DNA from: Allium sativum
Taxonomy: Eukaryota > Streptophyta > Magnoliopsida > Asparagales > Amaryllidaceae
Direction: 5' to 3'
Assembly: GCA_030737875.1 (NCBI GenBank)
Contig: CM060915.1
Location: forward strand, 362,139,863-362,203,862
Length of the DNA: 64,000 nucleotides
Of the stretch, positions 11,666-25,500 are shown in pieces. Position 1 is the first letter of the stretch, and the number at the start of each line of letters is the position of its first letter. The position numbers were made by a program, and so were the translations under genes. Under the pieces are notes generated by a model that saw only the letters and a program-made list of their open reading frames with translations, searched no databases and was not told the DNA's origin.

Positions 11666-14600
11666 ACATAGCAACATGTCAATTTTTGTTGCCAACGGAA
11701 TTCGTGTGTGGCCATGGCATCGATGACTATCGATTGGAGAGAACATGAGTTGGAGGATCAATATAGAATCATACAATACTAGTATATAATACCTTTTCCT
11801 CCACAAACCTTCATTATTTCCATTCATTTAAAAAATGGACTCCAGCGCCTCCCTCTCCTCTGGAATTTAGCAAAAAAGCTCCCGATCACTAAATAATTTA
11901 TATCTCTCAATCCATACACAATTACCGTGAACGACTTTTGGGTTTTGAAGATCATCATGGCCTCTACTAACCACAAAATTATTAGCACATATCGTTGAAC
12001 GGATTGGGAGAAATCGACGGTCAAAGGCTAAAAACTGATTCGGTTTTAGTGAAATTGTGGACAATCCGTGAAGAATTTGATGATGGCACCAAAGAGAAAT
12101 GTGTAGCGGAGACAAAGCTCGACAAGTTTGTCTTTGGGTGGTCGGTCTGAAAGTGCTTGTGGTGATCGAAAAATTGGGTTCAACGTTGATGTTGTTTTCC
12201 GGTAACTCGAAAAGAAGATGGCCGATTTTTGGCGATGGAGGGGTTGTCAGGCAATGGTCACTGAAGGGCAGAGCTTCGTGGTGGCACAGCAGTTCTTCCT
12301 GGTTGGGTCTGCGATTTGGTCGTGGCCCGGCGGCACAGGATTTTGGGACGAAGCAAATTTGGGGGTTTTCGGGTTTTCTAGCGATTGGAATCGCGTGAGG
12401 CGAGGCGGCTGGTGGAGGGTCGTGGTGGATTGGGGTGAATGACTTCTCTTGCCAATTGGAGCAACCGTGAACGATGAAAACAAGGGTAATTTAGGATTTT
12501 AATTTAATTAGTTATTTAATTAATTTATTTAAACTTCATACGTAAATTACTTTTTGTTACGAGCTCTAAATTACATGAAACAAGATCCGTTGTGATCGTG
12601 GAGTCGAGAGCTTCGCAACAAGACTAGCTGGGTCCAATTTGGAGTAAGTTGCAATTTGGGGCAAGTACCAACCCATACGGTGCCAGAATCGCCAGTTAAA
12701 AAACGGCGGAGTGGATCTCAATGTGAGAACTCCTTCTCACTCTAATTATTTTACAGTTAAGTATATACTAGGATGCGGACGGGGCTTAGAAGCCCCCGAC
12801 ACTATTTATCGTACAAACCATGTTTGTTCTTTGGATTTTATTGTGGTGAAACTGACTGTATTGTGGTTATTGATTGTATTGTGTTTTTGTTGATTGGATT
12901 GATTATTTGTATGGTGTGAGCCAGTATCAGGAAAGGGGTAATGCTAGACTTTACTCCAGTTATAATGTCGCGTCGTTATAATGCCGAAATTTTCTGAAAT
13001 AAATATTTATTCATTAAAAATTTAATTTTTAATGTGTATATGAACCGTATAAAATATTCAAGTGTTCAATAAATTGTTTGAACAATAAAAGTAGTATTTT
13101 TATTAAATGTATGAACTATAAAAAATATTCATGTATTGAAATAAATATTTTATCGTTAAAAATATAATTTTTAACGTATATATGTGTAACAACCCGCAAA
13201 TTCTGAACCAATTTAAAAAAAAAAAAATTCGAAAATTTTAATTAATTTTGAGGTTATAATATAATTTATATAAATAATAATGGCTAGAATTTATTTTAAT
13301 CAAAGTCAAAACGAATAAATTTAATTTAAATATAATTGGAGTTAGAAATAGCGTGTAGTTTAAAATTTTAATTTTGAACTTTAGCTGGATGTACAGGATT
13401 CAAAATAAATCAGAATTGAGTGAAACAAGAAATATTTAAATCTGTTTAACCATATCTTTCTAACGAATCTGAAAAATTGAAATTTCATAGCGGGAATCAA
13501 AAGTTATGGCCAATTCAATATTTAGAAAGGTCGTTGTAGAATTTAAATATATATAATATATATGGCCCAAAGGGCTACTTATCACATACGAAGGAAATTG
13601 GACTCGAAACCACTTCCATTGAGTCTGGAATAATGTTTCTGCAATTAAAAAGTATAAACACTTATACATTTTGAGTTTCAGAATTTATTTGTTTAAACAT
13701 GTATTTTTAATATTAAATATATTGGCCTTGAAAATAGTCATTTTTCAAACGACCTCCGTTTTCGACGAAACCACTTTTGTTGGAACCGGAATGTCAAATT
13801 ATAGCTAAGTTTCAATTTTCAGAATTTTTCGATTTAATATGTGAGCGTGGCAAAAGAAGACGTGTTTTGACTATTTTAGTTAAATTTAAACGACTTCAAA
13901 GTAGCCATTTTTCAAACAGTCTCAGAATTCAACGAAATTAGTCTTGTTAGAACCGTATCGTTATAAGAAAGCTAAAAATATTTTTCCGGAATTTTCTGAA
14001 GTCATATGTGGCCCCGACATATTTAAATGTACGGTCAATATTTAATTAATTAATTTTTAATGGGATTTTTTAATAAATGTAATAACCCGGAAAATACTAG
14101 CTAATTTAAAAATTTTAAATTGGTGATTTCAAAGGAATTTGAACAATTGAAATAGAATATTTCAATAAAATAGTGAGTCAGTTTGAAAATTTGAATCCAA
14201 ACTTTGACTGACTGTGCAGGGTGGAAAATATAACGGATTTTAGTGAAACCAAAAATATTTAAATCTGTTGGTCAGTACCTTTCTAACAAATCTGAAAAAT
14301 CGAAGTTTCATAACGGGAATCAAAAGTTATGGCCGAATGAATTTTCAGAAAGGTCGTTATATAGAATATATAGCCCTGGAAAATTGATATTTTGCAAACG
14401 ACCTCGGAATTCGATGAAACCACTTTTGTTGGGTCCGGGATGTCAGATTATTGCTAGGTTTCAAATTTCATAATTTTTGAAGCTAGTATGTGAGCGTGGC
14501 AAAAGGAAAAGTGTTTGGTCAATTTCTGTGAAATTGGATCGACCAGAAAATGGCCATTTTTCAAACGATCTCAGAATTCGACGAAACTAGTTTTGTTGGG

Positions 14601-15458
14601 ACCGTAGCATCAAAACATGGCTAGATTTATTTTTCTGGAATTTTTCGAATCAGTTTGTGGCCCTGGCAAATTGAAATGTACATTCAAAGTTAAAAATTAA
14701 ATGTTTTATACTTTAATTTGAAAAATAACTGACTGTAACAGTCGAATTGGCCAACGAAACATACCCCATTGTGTCCGGAATGGGGGTATTTAGCTAGGGA
14801 CGACAGTCGTTGGGTTTAAAAAGGAGTTCGTTGGAGAAAACACTATTTAAAAATATAAGATATATATCGGCCAATAGGATTTTTTCTTTCATAATTAAAA
14901 AAAAAACCCCAAACCCCCGAACCAACGGCGAAACCCGTTCCCCCCTTTTCTCCTTCGCCGCCGCCGCTACAGCCACTTCCAGCTAACGCCACCACTGCCG
15001 TTCGACGCGCCTCCGCCCCCTCGTCAGATCCGACCCACCCACGACCTCCCTCGACGCCTCCTCCACCTGAATCGAGGCCAAAAAGCCCGCCACTTCCTGG
15101 CGCCGCCGCCGATGATCCCGACCACCGTTCGCCACCAAACCACCACCGACAGGACCCCCTCTCCTCCCTCTTCCACGTGCAACCCGCCGATCATCCCCTC
15201 GTGCCTCGGTTTTCGCGAAAACCGCAAACCTAGTTTTGAACCATCATGAAAGGTGAGTCCTTTTTGAAGTCTGCACTTTGAAAAATCATATCTTTTTGGT
15301 GTGTTGACGAAATTCGATGAAACAGGAAACATCGGGACCGTGAGGAAGCTCTCTACCACATAGAAGAAGCCGCGGATTTTTCCGAGTCATCTACGATTTT
15401 TAGCACTCCGCAAACCAATGTGGGAAATCTAAATTAATTGAATTTGAATGGAAAATGT

Positions 15459-16560
15459 CGTGTATAAATTATATAAGCGAAATATAAATTACACACGTGT
15501 TGTATACCTCATGTACATGCGTAGTGTAAGCTATATAAGAGAAGTATGAATTATACATGCATAGAATAATCGATATATGTGTTGAAATGCAAGTGAAATA
15601 TAGCAATGATAATATATATATATATATATATAAACTCCCCTCGTCCACAAACCATGGACGATATTTATTGTTGTGAATTGGTGTGAAATATTGGATGAAA
15701 AATACGAATGGTTGAATAATTGTTTGTGGTTGATATTGTTTGGTTGTGGTTGAAAAATACCCATTGGTGATTGAAATGAATTGGAAATATTTGTGGAAAT
15801 AAAAATAAAACATGCCGCCTGCGTGCGAATTAGATGCATGAATCCCCATTGTCAAAAACTGCGAGGTTTTAAGGTAGAGCGAGGAGCCGTATTAGGGACG
15901 GTGCCGGTTTTAACTACCCTGCCGTTATGCTGCCGAAATTTTGAATAATCTTTATGTGTTGGAATTATTTCCATATGTTGAAATTATCTTCATGCGTTGA
16001 AATTAAAGCCATATGCTGAAACTGTATCCATGAGTGGAAATGTTCATGGGTTGAAAAGTGATGTGTGAAAATTAAATTCATTTGTGAATGAATGAAGTGT
16101 TTGAACAATAAGAATCACTTTTTTTTATAATATATATGAAGTATGAAAAATATTCGCCTTATATACAAATAGTTCCAACAATAAAAATTCCATCTTTCTA
16201 ATATGAATAATATAAATAAAATATCCATGTGTGGAAATGCTCATGTGTTGAGAAGTGTGTGTAGTGGAAAAATTCATGTGTTGAATAAAAAGATCGAACA
16301 ATAAAAAAAAATATTTTTATTGAAACTATGAAGTGTTGAAAACATCCATTTGTCGAATAAATACTTTAAATGATAAAAATATCATTTTTATCATATATGT
16401 GATATGCTAAAGATATGCGGACGTTGAAATAAATATTTGTGAATGAAATATTATTTTTAACATGCATAGGAACTAAATAAAATAGTCATGTGTTGAAATG
16501 TATTTTAGTTCGCCAAAATTATCATCTTTGAAAAGTGAAGTGTTAAAAATAGCCACTTGT
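15459..16560 (+). repeat. Short tandem and minisatellite repeats in H LTR
   Basis: A ~20-base repeat with TATAAATTATA and CGTTGTATA variants (15459-15600) is followed by an AT microsatellite (from about 15611) and then a degenerate array with ATGTGTTGAAAT and AACAATAAAAAT phrases (15940-16560). The same three blocks occur in the C LTRs. Confidence 0.65.
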
Positions 16561-16734
16561 TCAAATAAATATGCATGAGTTGAATAAAAGTTAATTAGCT
16601 AATGATGTGATTTTAGCCTATACATGCAACATTAGAATGAATGGTGTTTTTAAACCAAAATAAATCCAATATGAAGTTGAATGGAAAATGATAAGTGATA
16701 AAAATTGAGTATATGTACATGCATATTTATTGAA

Positions 16735-16960
16735 CAGGTTATAGCAAAAGGGGCTAGAGAAGAGGAATAAAATTTTGAGCCCGACAAATAGGTACACATT
16801 TACTGTTTTGTTAGGGTGATGATTTTATGAGCCTATTGGCTAGCCGCTTGGCTTTTTCTTTTTCTTTTTGACATGAGACGCCCGTGTGGCTATTTGGGAA
16901 TTTTCCCAGCCCCTCCCGTACAAAGGAGGCTATGGCGAAATTTTCCAAAATTTAAAGGCG
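16735..16960 (+). repeat. Internal-tail-like block inside the H LTR
   Basis: Sequence from TTGAACAGGTTATAGC through CCGTACAAAGGAGG matches the tail of A internal regions (10540-10740, 30695-30880) and, more loosely, C at 47020-47710, but is absent from the C LTR. No polypurine tract follows it. It looks like an internal segment incorporated into an LTR. Confidence 0.65.
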
Positions 16961-19900
16961 TTTGTGAAATAATTGAAGTGAAAACGATATAGGAATTTTT
17001 GAATGAACTATATTTATATAAATATATAAATATAAATAAAATTAAAACGAAACGTGGCCGTGCAGTTCGTGTTTTGAAACCATGATTTCAAACGACTAGT
17101 GCGGGAAATCCGACCATTGGATTTTCCCGAAACCGCAACCGTTGGGTTCGCCTTGGAAATATCTTTCCAACGGCACCAACTTTGTGAAGATCCGACGGTT
17201 GGATTATCTGGAATGTTTAATTCAAATCTGAAGAAAAACAGCGCCAGAAACGATTATATTTATGCATATATATAAATATAATTAAATTAAATCGAATAAC
17301 GACGCTGTAGTTCGTATTTTGAAATCATAACTTCAAACGATTAGTGCTGGAGATCCGACCGTCGGATTTTCCCAAAACTGAAACCATTGGATTCGTTTTG
17401 AAAAGATCTTTTTAATGATATAAACTTTGTGAAGATCCAACGGTTAGATTTTCAGATATGTGTAAATCAAATCTGGGGAAAAACAGCGCCACGGTCGCGT
17501 TATGGCCTGAAGCATCGGTTTAATGAATTGGCTATTTTTAAATAAATAAAAATAGCGATAAATCGTGATAAAATATTATAAACAATATGGAATGGAAATA
17601 AACTGAATTTGCTCGATTTATTTGATATTTGATGGTTGAATGTGTTTGGTGTGAAAATTACATTAAAGAACAAAATTGGTGTTGTCGAATGATTTAACCA
17701 TTGAAATAAATTGATTTGAAATTCTAAATATACGTGATTTATTTGAAAAGGCCGAGTTAATACTCATTTCAAATAATTGACCGACGATTGAAGGTCGAAG
17801 ATATGAAGACGGTGCAAGACCGATAATCTTCACGTCGAATGGAGGGGTGCTACTGATGCTCATGATAGGAGTAGCTACCTTGACGGGGTTGAAGTAGTAG
17901 CCACCCGGACGTACTTGTTGATTGTATGGATATGCGAGGTATTGAGTGCCTCCGGTTTCGTTCAGACCCATAATGAACGTGTAAATGGACTGTGTGTTTA
18001 ACATTGGATTTTGTTCTGTGCTGATTGATCTCTATTAAATATATATCTGTTTGGCGGCGGAGAATTTATTCTCTTGCTTAACGCCCTTCTCTGAGACGTA
18101 CGAGCCCAGAGGTTATATATCGATAGAAATCAGTCGCACGGGGTGAATTGCCTATGTGGCACGCCTAAGTGATAGATAATGAAGGCTTCTGTTGAAAAGC
18201 AAAGTCTTGTGGTTGATGATCAAAGCACAGCCTGTGTGGCATAGCTTTGTGTATAACGTGAATTCGCGAGCCTCACACCCCGAGATGGACCAGAAACGGG
18301 AGAAGGATCCAGGGAGGACATGCGTTTCTTTCTAGCTAGGGTGGTGTCAGTGACCTACCAGCCCTGACATTTATATACTTCTCACCTGTGTGGTTGTTGC
18401 TGTTGCGAGGCGCCTCGGATATATCGGTCAATCGGGGACCGATGGAGTCATTGGGCTCATTTACGCCCCAAAGGGCGGGGAAACGCAGTGTTCAGGCATT
18501 TTAATCCACATCGGTGGACCGGCCCTGTGGCTCCTAGGTGCAGTTGCGGCTGTTCCTGAGACATGGTAGGCTAGATTGTCTCGAAACGGTGAGGACGATC
18601 CTTGGCCTCAGTTCATGACGGAAATCCAATTTCCAAATACGACATCGTGCGGTTTTGATTGTATATATATACATATGGCGACATGATATATGGTACCCAT
18701 GCCGTCTATGATTGATAGTTATGATTGAAATTGTTTTTGGAACCTATATACACTAGCAATAATATCAAATGATTTGTTTTGCTCGTATCAAGCATATTTG
18801 GGCCATTATAAGGTAAAACTCTATGCTCTGGTGTGTGTTGCATTGTGTGATGGGAACTGAGTCTTATAATGGCTTCATTTTTATAAAAAGCATTGCGATG
18901 TTTAAAAGATTTATTTGTTTGAAAGCACTGGAAATCCAATGGAGTAAACCCGTTCCGCGAAAGTGGCGTGGTCCTGTGATTAGCCATATTTGAAAATGTG
19001 TTAAGTAGATTTCTCATACCAGTCTCATGACCGACTCGTAGTTTGTTTCACTTGCAAACTTAGGTGCCCCTATTTCTACACGGGCAGCCTTGTATTCAGG
19101 TTTTAGCAGGCTCTTTCTGGATAGCTGGAGCTGAAGATGGGTTCTATCATTTACCTCTTTTTATGCTATTCAGCTCTTGTAGAACATATTATATTTTCTT
19201 TTCCGCAGTAGACATTTATGTATAGTTGAACTGTATTTTGTACTAATTATGATCCTACATACTGTGTAACTCTGATGATTAGATTTATCAAGTGTATTCT
19301 ATTGTGCATTACCTGGTGTATTTATTTATTTCTGTTTTGTTATTATCTGTTTATGTGTTATTTTCCAAAGATTACCCTTGCCACTGTCTTATCGGGAATG
19401 GGGTCGTCACAATAAAATTTCTACAGATTTCGGAATTGGACCCCGAGACCCGTCCCATTGCGTTCAGAAGGCCTCAAAACGTTAGGATTGACAGTAAGCA
19501 AGTCCAATTCTAAGACAGTCCAGAAATCCGCCTTTATAACACGTTTTTCAATGAATTTAATAATAAAAAAATAAAGAAACCCTAAACCTAATTCATAGCC
19601 GCCGCCTACCCCCTTAGAACAATGGCCAGAATCATCCCAATTTCAAACACTAATTTCTCTTAATCCGTTCAGTGAAAATCAACAAACTATATATCAATTC
19701 GAAGAGATTTTCGAGAGCTTTAATCTCATACGGTGATGATCATCTCTGGAGCTTTGTGGTGCTCGATTTTTGGGCGTGAAGTGGCCGGTTTTGGACGGGG
19801 TTTGTGGGCCACAGGGGGGCACAAGTGGGGACCCAAGGATGGCGAAGGGGGAGGAGGACCGGGGCTACGACGTGGTGATGTCCGATCGACAGAGGGTGGC

Positions 19901-20462
19901 TCGGATTTGCACTTGCAAGGGGGGTGGACGATGGAGATGGGTGTGGCTGTAACATGTAAAGGAGGAAGAAGAAGTTATATTTTAATATTATTTTATTTAT
20001 TAAATATTTAATTTATCCAATGTTTAAAATTGAACATCTTTTTACTACGATATCAGAATTCAACGAAACGACTTGCGTTGGACTCGTCTTTCCGAGATCT
20101 TCGCAATGGCGCTGACCAGAGTTGAATCCGAGACAGTTGAATTTTCAGCCATATCTAGGTGAGAACTCTAATTTTTATTATTTAAATTATTTTTAATTAT
20201 TTTTCTCGCGTTAAAAATAACTGTATTGTGATGTTAAATCAAATCTGAAATGTTCTGTGTTATATATATTGTTGATTGTTGCTTGTGTTATGTTTTGTTG
20301 TTCATGATGTGCTAGATCTGCATTGAATTTTATATATGGTTGAATTTATTTGTGGTTAGAGAATTAGATCTAAATCATATTTTATTCGGATTTAAATCGT
20401 AATCTAGTTGCTCTAATTTATTTTAAAATTATTAAAGTATTATTTTTATTAATCTGAAATGA

Positions 20463-22560
20463 ACAATAAAATTTGAACGACAAATAAAGAAATTTATTTT
20501 TACTTGTTGATGTTACAATAAAATTTGAACGACAAATAAAGAAATTTATTTTTACTTGTTGATGTTACAATAAAATTTGAACGACAAATAAAGAAATTTA
20601 TTTTTACTTGTTGATGTTACAATAGAAGTTGAAAGAAAAATAAAAACTTTATTTTTGTTTATTTGTTTACTTTGCAACAGAAAATGAACAACAAATAAAA
20701 CCTTATTTTTATCTGTTTACTTTGCAATAAGATTTGAACGAAAAATAAAATATTATTTTTATTTGTTTATTTACAATAGAATATATTTTTATTTGTTTCA
20801 TTACAACAGAATTTGGCTAACAAGTAAAATCCCATTTTTATTTGTTTACATTTAGAACATGGTTTATGAATTACAGTAAAAATTTCCTTTTTACTGTTAC
20901 CTTAACATAAGAGGTTATAGAATAAGAATAATAATAAAATATTAAATTTTATTGTTGATATTAAAAACATATTAGTAAAATAAAACTTTATTTACATTAT
21001 ATTTGTAAATTAAAGGTTATATTTGGAAACCACCTTTTTGTTTACATTTTTATGTAAATAAAAATACATATTTTGGAAATCACAATTTTGTTTACATTTT
21101 ATATGTAAATAAGAAATTATTTTCAGAAGTTACATTTTTGTCTGCAAATATATAATTGATTCTTTTATTTGTATTTAATAATGCTAATAAACTTTAAAAA
21201 TAAAATTTATTCTTTTATTTGCATTCAACAATGCAAATATATATAGAAATTGTTCTTTATTTGCATTTACCCATGCAAATATATATTGAAACAAATTATT
21301 CTTTCATTGGCACTCACCAATGCAAATACATACATATAATGAAAATAAAGTTTATTTCTTTATTTGCATTTATCAATGCAAATATGCATTGAAATTAAGG
21401 TTTATTCTCTTATTTGCATTTATCAATGCAAATATTCAATGAAACTAAAGTCTATTTTTTATCTACTTTCGCCAATACAAATATACACATTTTTATACAT
21501 TTAATAGAATTTGTTAAAATGTACTTTGAAAACTAAACTATTCCTTTGTTTGCATTCACAAATGCAAATATACTTTGTAATAGAATATACTTTGAAATAA
21601 AATATATTTTGAAATATAATATGCTTTGAAGTGAAAAAAATGAAATTTGTTCTTTTATTTGCATTTATTATTGCAAATAAACTTTACAAAAGGAAGTTGT
21701 ATTTACTTTGCATGCACTAATGCAAATGTACTCTGAAAATAAGGAGTGTTCTGTTATTTGCATTCACAAATGCACATATATATAGTGAAAGCAAAGTTGT
21801 TCTTTTATTTGTAATCACTAATGAAAATATACATTAAAAATAGAATTTGTTTCTTTAATTGCATTCCTTGTTTCAAATAAGCTAGAAACAAAGATTACAC
21901 TTATTTATTTATTCATTTGCTTTCCTTGTTGCAAATAAAACATTAAAATAAAAGTTTCTTTTTTGTTGGCAATCCTACATGCAAACCAAACATCAAAATA
22001 TAAGTTACATTTGTAAATTTGCATTTTTGATATGAATAAAACATCGTTTTAAGGTTGTATTTTTATTTGCATTGCAAACAGACATGGGTTGAAAGTTTCA
22101 TTTTACTTTCAAAATTAAAGAGTTACCCTTTTATTCACATTTTCGGACATAAATAAAGGATTGGATTTAAAAACTACATTTTAGTTACATTTTAGTTGTA
22201 ATAAAATGGTAAGAATGAATATTTCCTTTTATTGTCATTTAGAGGACAATAGAAAGAATAGATTTTAGAGTTGCATTCTTATTGAAATTTTATATGAAGT
22301 AAAAAAGTCATTTTGTCAAATTGATTAGTTAAAATGAAATATACACTTTTGTCAATTTATACTAGTTAATAACAAAATATTCACTTTTATCAATTTACAT
22401 TTGTTGAAAACAATTATTTGTTTTAGTCAATTTATATTAATTAAACCAAATAGACATTTTGTCAGAAATATTCATTTTGTCAAAATGAATTAGTTAAATC
22501 AATTTATATATATATATATATATCTTATGTTTGGCAAGATATATACTTGTCAAGATAGGT
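20463..22560 (+). repeat. 2.1-kb evolving minisatellite in G, headed by three exact 52-base units
   Basis: Three consecutive 52-base units are identical (20463-20618, each beginning ACAATAAAATTTGAACGACA). Downstream the array continues as increasingly diverged, AT-rich units of roughly 50-70 bases. Many units are self-complementary: AACAAATAAAA pairs with TTTTATTTGTT early on, then ATTTGCATT with AATGCAAAT, then TTGTCAATTTA-type units near 22300-22500. No coding potential. Confidence 0.75.
21217..21925. repeat. Serial ATTTGCATT/AATGCAAAT inverted repeats
   Basis: Clear 22-base inverted repeats lie at 21217-21238, 21259-21280, 21306-21327, 21362-21383, 21412-21433, 21548-21569 and about 21657-21678, 21704-21727 and 21755-21778. 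Weaker copies sit between and after them. Spacing is about 42-115 bases. Each has 8-9 base arms and a 4-6 base spacer such as TATC or CACA. Confidence 0.8.
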
Positions 22561-25500
22561 TAGTTAAAACAAAAAAATTATCATTTTTGTCCCATTAGAA
22601 TTGTTAGAACAATATAACCATTTTTGCTTGAGTTTAAACTAGCAGAATAGGAATTGTCAATAGAGACGAAGTTATTATTCTTATTCATTCATTGCAATAG
22701 AGATATTTTCTTGTCACCATTATATGTATTGTGTATTACACTTCCATTCACAAGTTACCCGACTTGTTTATGTGATTGGGATGATTATTTTCACACATCG
22801 CCCAAGTGCACAAACTAGTTTATTATATATTTGTTGGTTGAAACCCCACACGGGTGTTGGGATGAAAATTTACATACACTAATCCCAATATTCTGTTGTA
22901 TGTTGATCGTTAGATCGACAGGCTGCGATGAGCGTTATTATTTAATTTTAACGCTTACACAGTGGAAATTACACTTTGGATGTAGATAGATGACTTGATG
23001 ATTATACTGTTATTATCATATAAATGATGTGTGTGAAATCCATATAATCCAAATTATATGGTAAATGATTGAGTCGCATTTCGATTCAGGTGTTCTTTTA
23101 AATAAGAATATTTTTACATTTGAAATTTTCTTTTTATATAAAGTATATATTTTCATAAAATAGAAAAATATATTTTTAATCAAGTATATGTTAAAACAAA
23201 TAATATTTTTAAAAGATAAGAAATTGTAGTATAAAGAATACTTCCCATTTAGAATCTTTATATAAAGAATATTTTTTTATGATTATCTTAAAATATGTTT
23301 TTTAAAAGATTATTAGGATTTGCAATTATATTTTGTGATATGAAATAAATTGAGATGTGAAGTGGATTTATCGTGGACGATGTTTTAAATGACATTTGTC
23401 CTTTAATCCAATTTACATTGAAATTATTATTTGGAATTTATAAATCTATTTTATAGATTTAAAAAGGCATTTTCTAGAAAAATCAAGTTTTCCAATTTAA
23501 TATCTTAAATTGGAATTAAGTGGAAATTCGATTGGTAATAATCGAAATGGGCTTCTGTAAAAGAAGACCGATGTTATAAATGGAATTTAAGAGGCCTTGC
23601 CGTTATTCCATTTATATTATTAGTCCGATACAGAAATTTATATCAATTATGTATTGATTTGATTTCTGTGGAATTCCATATTTTGGAAATTGATTTGTCA
23701 GTTTATCGTGAACTGTGTTTTAAAGGACACTAGTTATTTAACCTGTTTAAGACAAGATTTATTCCTTAAAATAAATGGTCTTGTAATAATGATTTTTGAT
23801 ATCAAATCAAAATTGGAGTTTTAATAAATATTTTAAGGAAGATTTAAGATTTTATTTTCAGAGCTTATCTTTGATAAAATTAATGAGAATCTTCTAATAT
23901 GAATATCTTATTAAAAGAATACTCGGAGTTGGAATGTGGCGTAATGTGTGATTTTCCAATAATTGTTTTTATTCACAAAATATGCGAGTTATTCAGAAAG
24001 ACCGGGTTTAACCCATTCTAAATAATCATCACGACGATCAAGAGTCGAAGATGAAGACGGTGATTGAATACCGAAGGTTTTCACATTGTTGGGATGATGA
24101 TGACTGGTATCTTGAATTGGGATTGGCCTTCCAAGGCAAGGTATTTAGTAATGATCGTCCAAACGCATTTGGAGATCGACGGACACGATTGTTTCGCTCA
24201 GACCCAGAGCGAACTTATAAATGGATTGCGTGTCTGACATTGTATTCATTTCTACTGTATTTGTTGAACGCTACTGATTATATATTTCTGTTTGGTGGTG
24301 AAAAATTTATTCTTTACTTATCACCCTTCTCTAAGACATATGAGCTTAGAGGTTATATATATATTGGTAGATGATCAATAATATGGTAGGGTCTGACAAT
24401 GTGACATGCTAAGATGCAAATGATCTAGGCTTTGTTGAAAACCAGGCCTTGTGGTTGATGATCAAAGCATAGTCACTTTAGGCATAGCTTTGTGTATATC
24501 GTGACTTCGTGAGCCTCACACACCGGTTAAGTCTAAAACGGGAGAAGGAAACGCATGGAGTGCACACGTTTCTTTCTAGCTAGAAGTGGTGTTGGGCTTT
24601 AACACGGCCCGACATTTTGTTATGTGGTTGATGGAATTTTTGCAAGGCCTTGGATTATTCTTATCGGTCGCCCTCGGCTGATTTGTAGATCCAATAGGAT
24701 CGGGGAGCGTGTGTTTAGGCATAACTAATCCACTAAAGTATTTGTGGACCGGCCCTGCTGTATCCAAGGGTTCGCCAGCGTCCGAATCCTGAGGCATTGC
24801 TAGAGTGTCTCGAATCGGTCAGGAGCTCATCCCTAGCCTTGACTCATGATGGAAACCCAATTTCCAATACGCCCTTGCGGTTTTGATTGTATAACTAGTA
24901 TGGCGACATAGTAGATGGTAGCTTCGCCATCTAGGATTGATATTATATTTGAAATGTTTTATACATATATACACACACTAATAATAATATCGTTTTTACG
25001 TATCAAGCATCTTTTGATCATTATAAGGTAAAACCCTATCCTCCGGTTTGCGTTGCATTGTGTGATGGGACCTGGGTCTTATAATGGTTTCATTTTTCTA
25101 AAAAGCATTGCGTTATTTGACGATTTACTTTATTTATGCATTGGAAATCCAATGGAGTAAACCCGTTCCGCGTTAGCACCGTGGTCCTGTGATTAGCCTA
25201 CTTATTAGATAAGTTAAGTATAGAATTCTCACACCAGTCCCACGACTGACCTGTAGTTTGTTTCACTTTGCAAACTCGGGTGCCCTCTTTCCACATGGGC
25301 AGTCGAGTAGCTATTTGCAGATATAGTTAAGCAGGATCCTGGATTGAAGCCTGAAGCTGGGTCCAGAATATTGATGGCCTTCCGCTGAGATTAGTTCCGC
25401 TGCAATGTATTAATTTATTGTAATTTATCTTCCGCTGTATTATTTATCGATGTACTCTGATATATTCGGTACTCTGATGTAACACTTATTATTGATGTTA

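Larger units (their letters stand above)
14078..19411 (+). mobile_element. Element H: solo LTR of ~5.3 kb related to element C
   Basis: It starts TGTAATAACCCGG and ends GGGGTCGTCACA, with ATAAA on both sides (14073-14077 and 19412-19416). It is collinear with the LTR of C (37337-42205) over most of its length: spaced GACGAAAC modules, the stretch around CCTCGTCCACAAACCATGG, two diverged CGACCGTCGGAT-type units (about 17050 and 17295), and the GTGTGATGGGA end block. No primer site or purine tract occurs inside. It is about 465 bases longer than the C LTR, largely because of a segment at about 16600-17000 that resembles an element internal tail. Short open frames within are not conserved as proteins. 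Confidence 0.82.

Noticed and set aside
12099..12398. 99-codon frame in the A LTR with a 124-codon counterpart at 32275-32649
   Set aside because: The two copies diverge in frame and length, and the matching antisense frames are equally open; this is the GC-rich stretch of the LTR.
15024..15359. 111-codon minus-strand frame in the GC-rich part of H
   Set aside because: It lies antisense to the LTR leader and is low-complexity (Arg/Gly/Trp-rich); explained by local base composition.
20463..20618. Three exact 52-base repeats considered as a CRISPR-like array
   Set aside because: Units are contiguous without unique spacers and grade into a decayed minisatellite; the DNA is a plant LTR.
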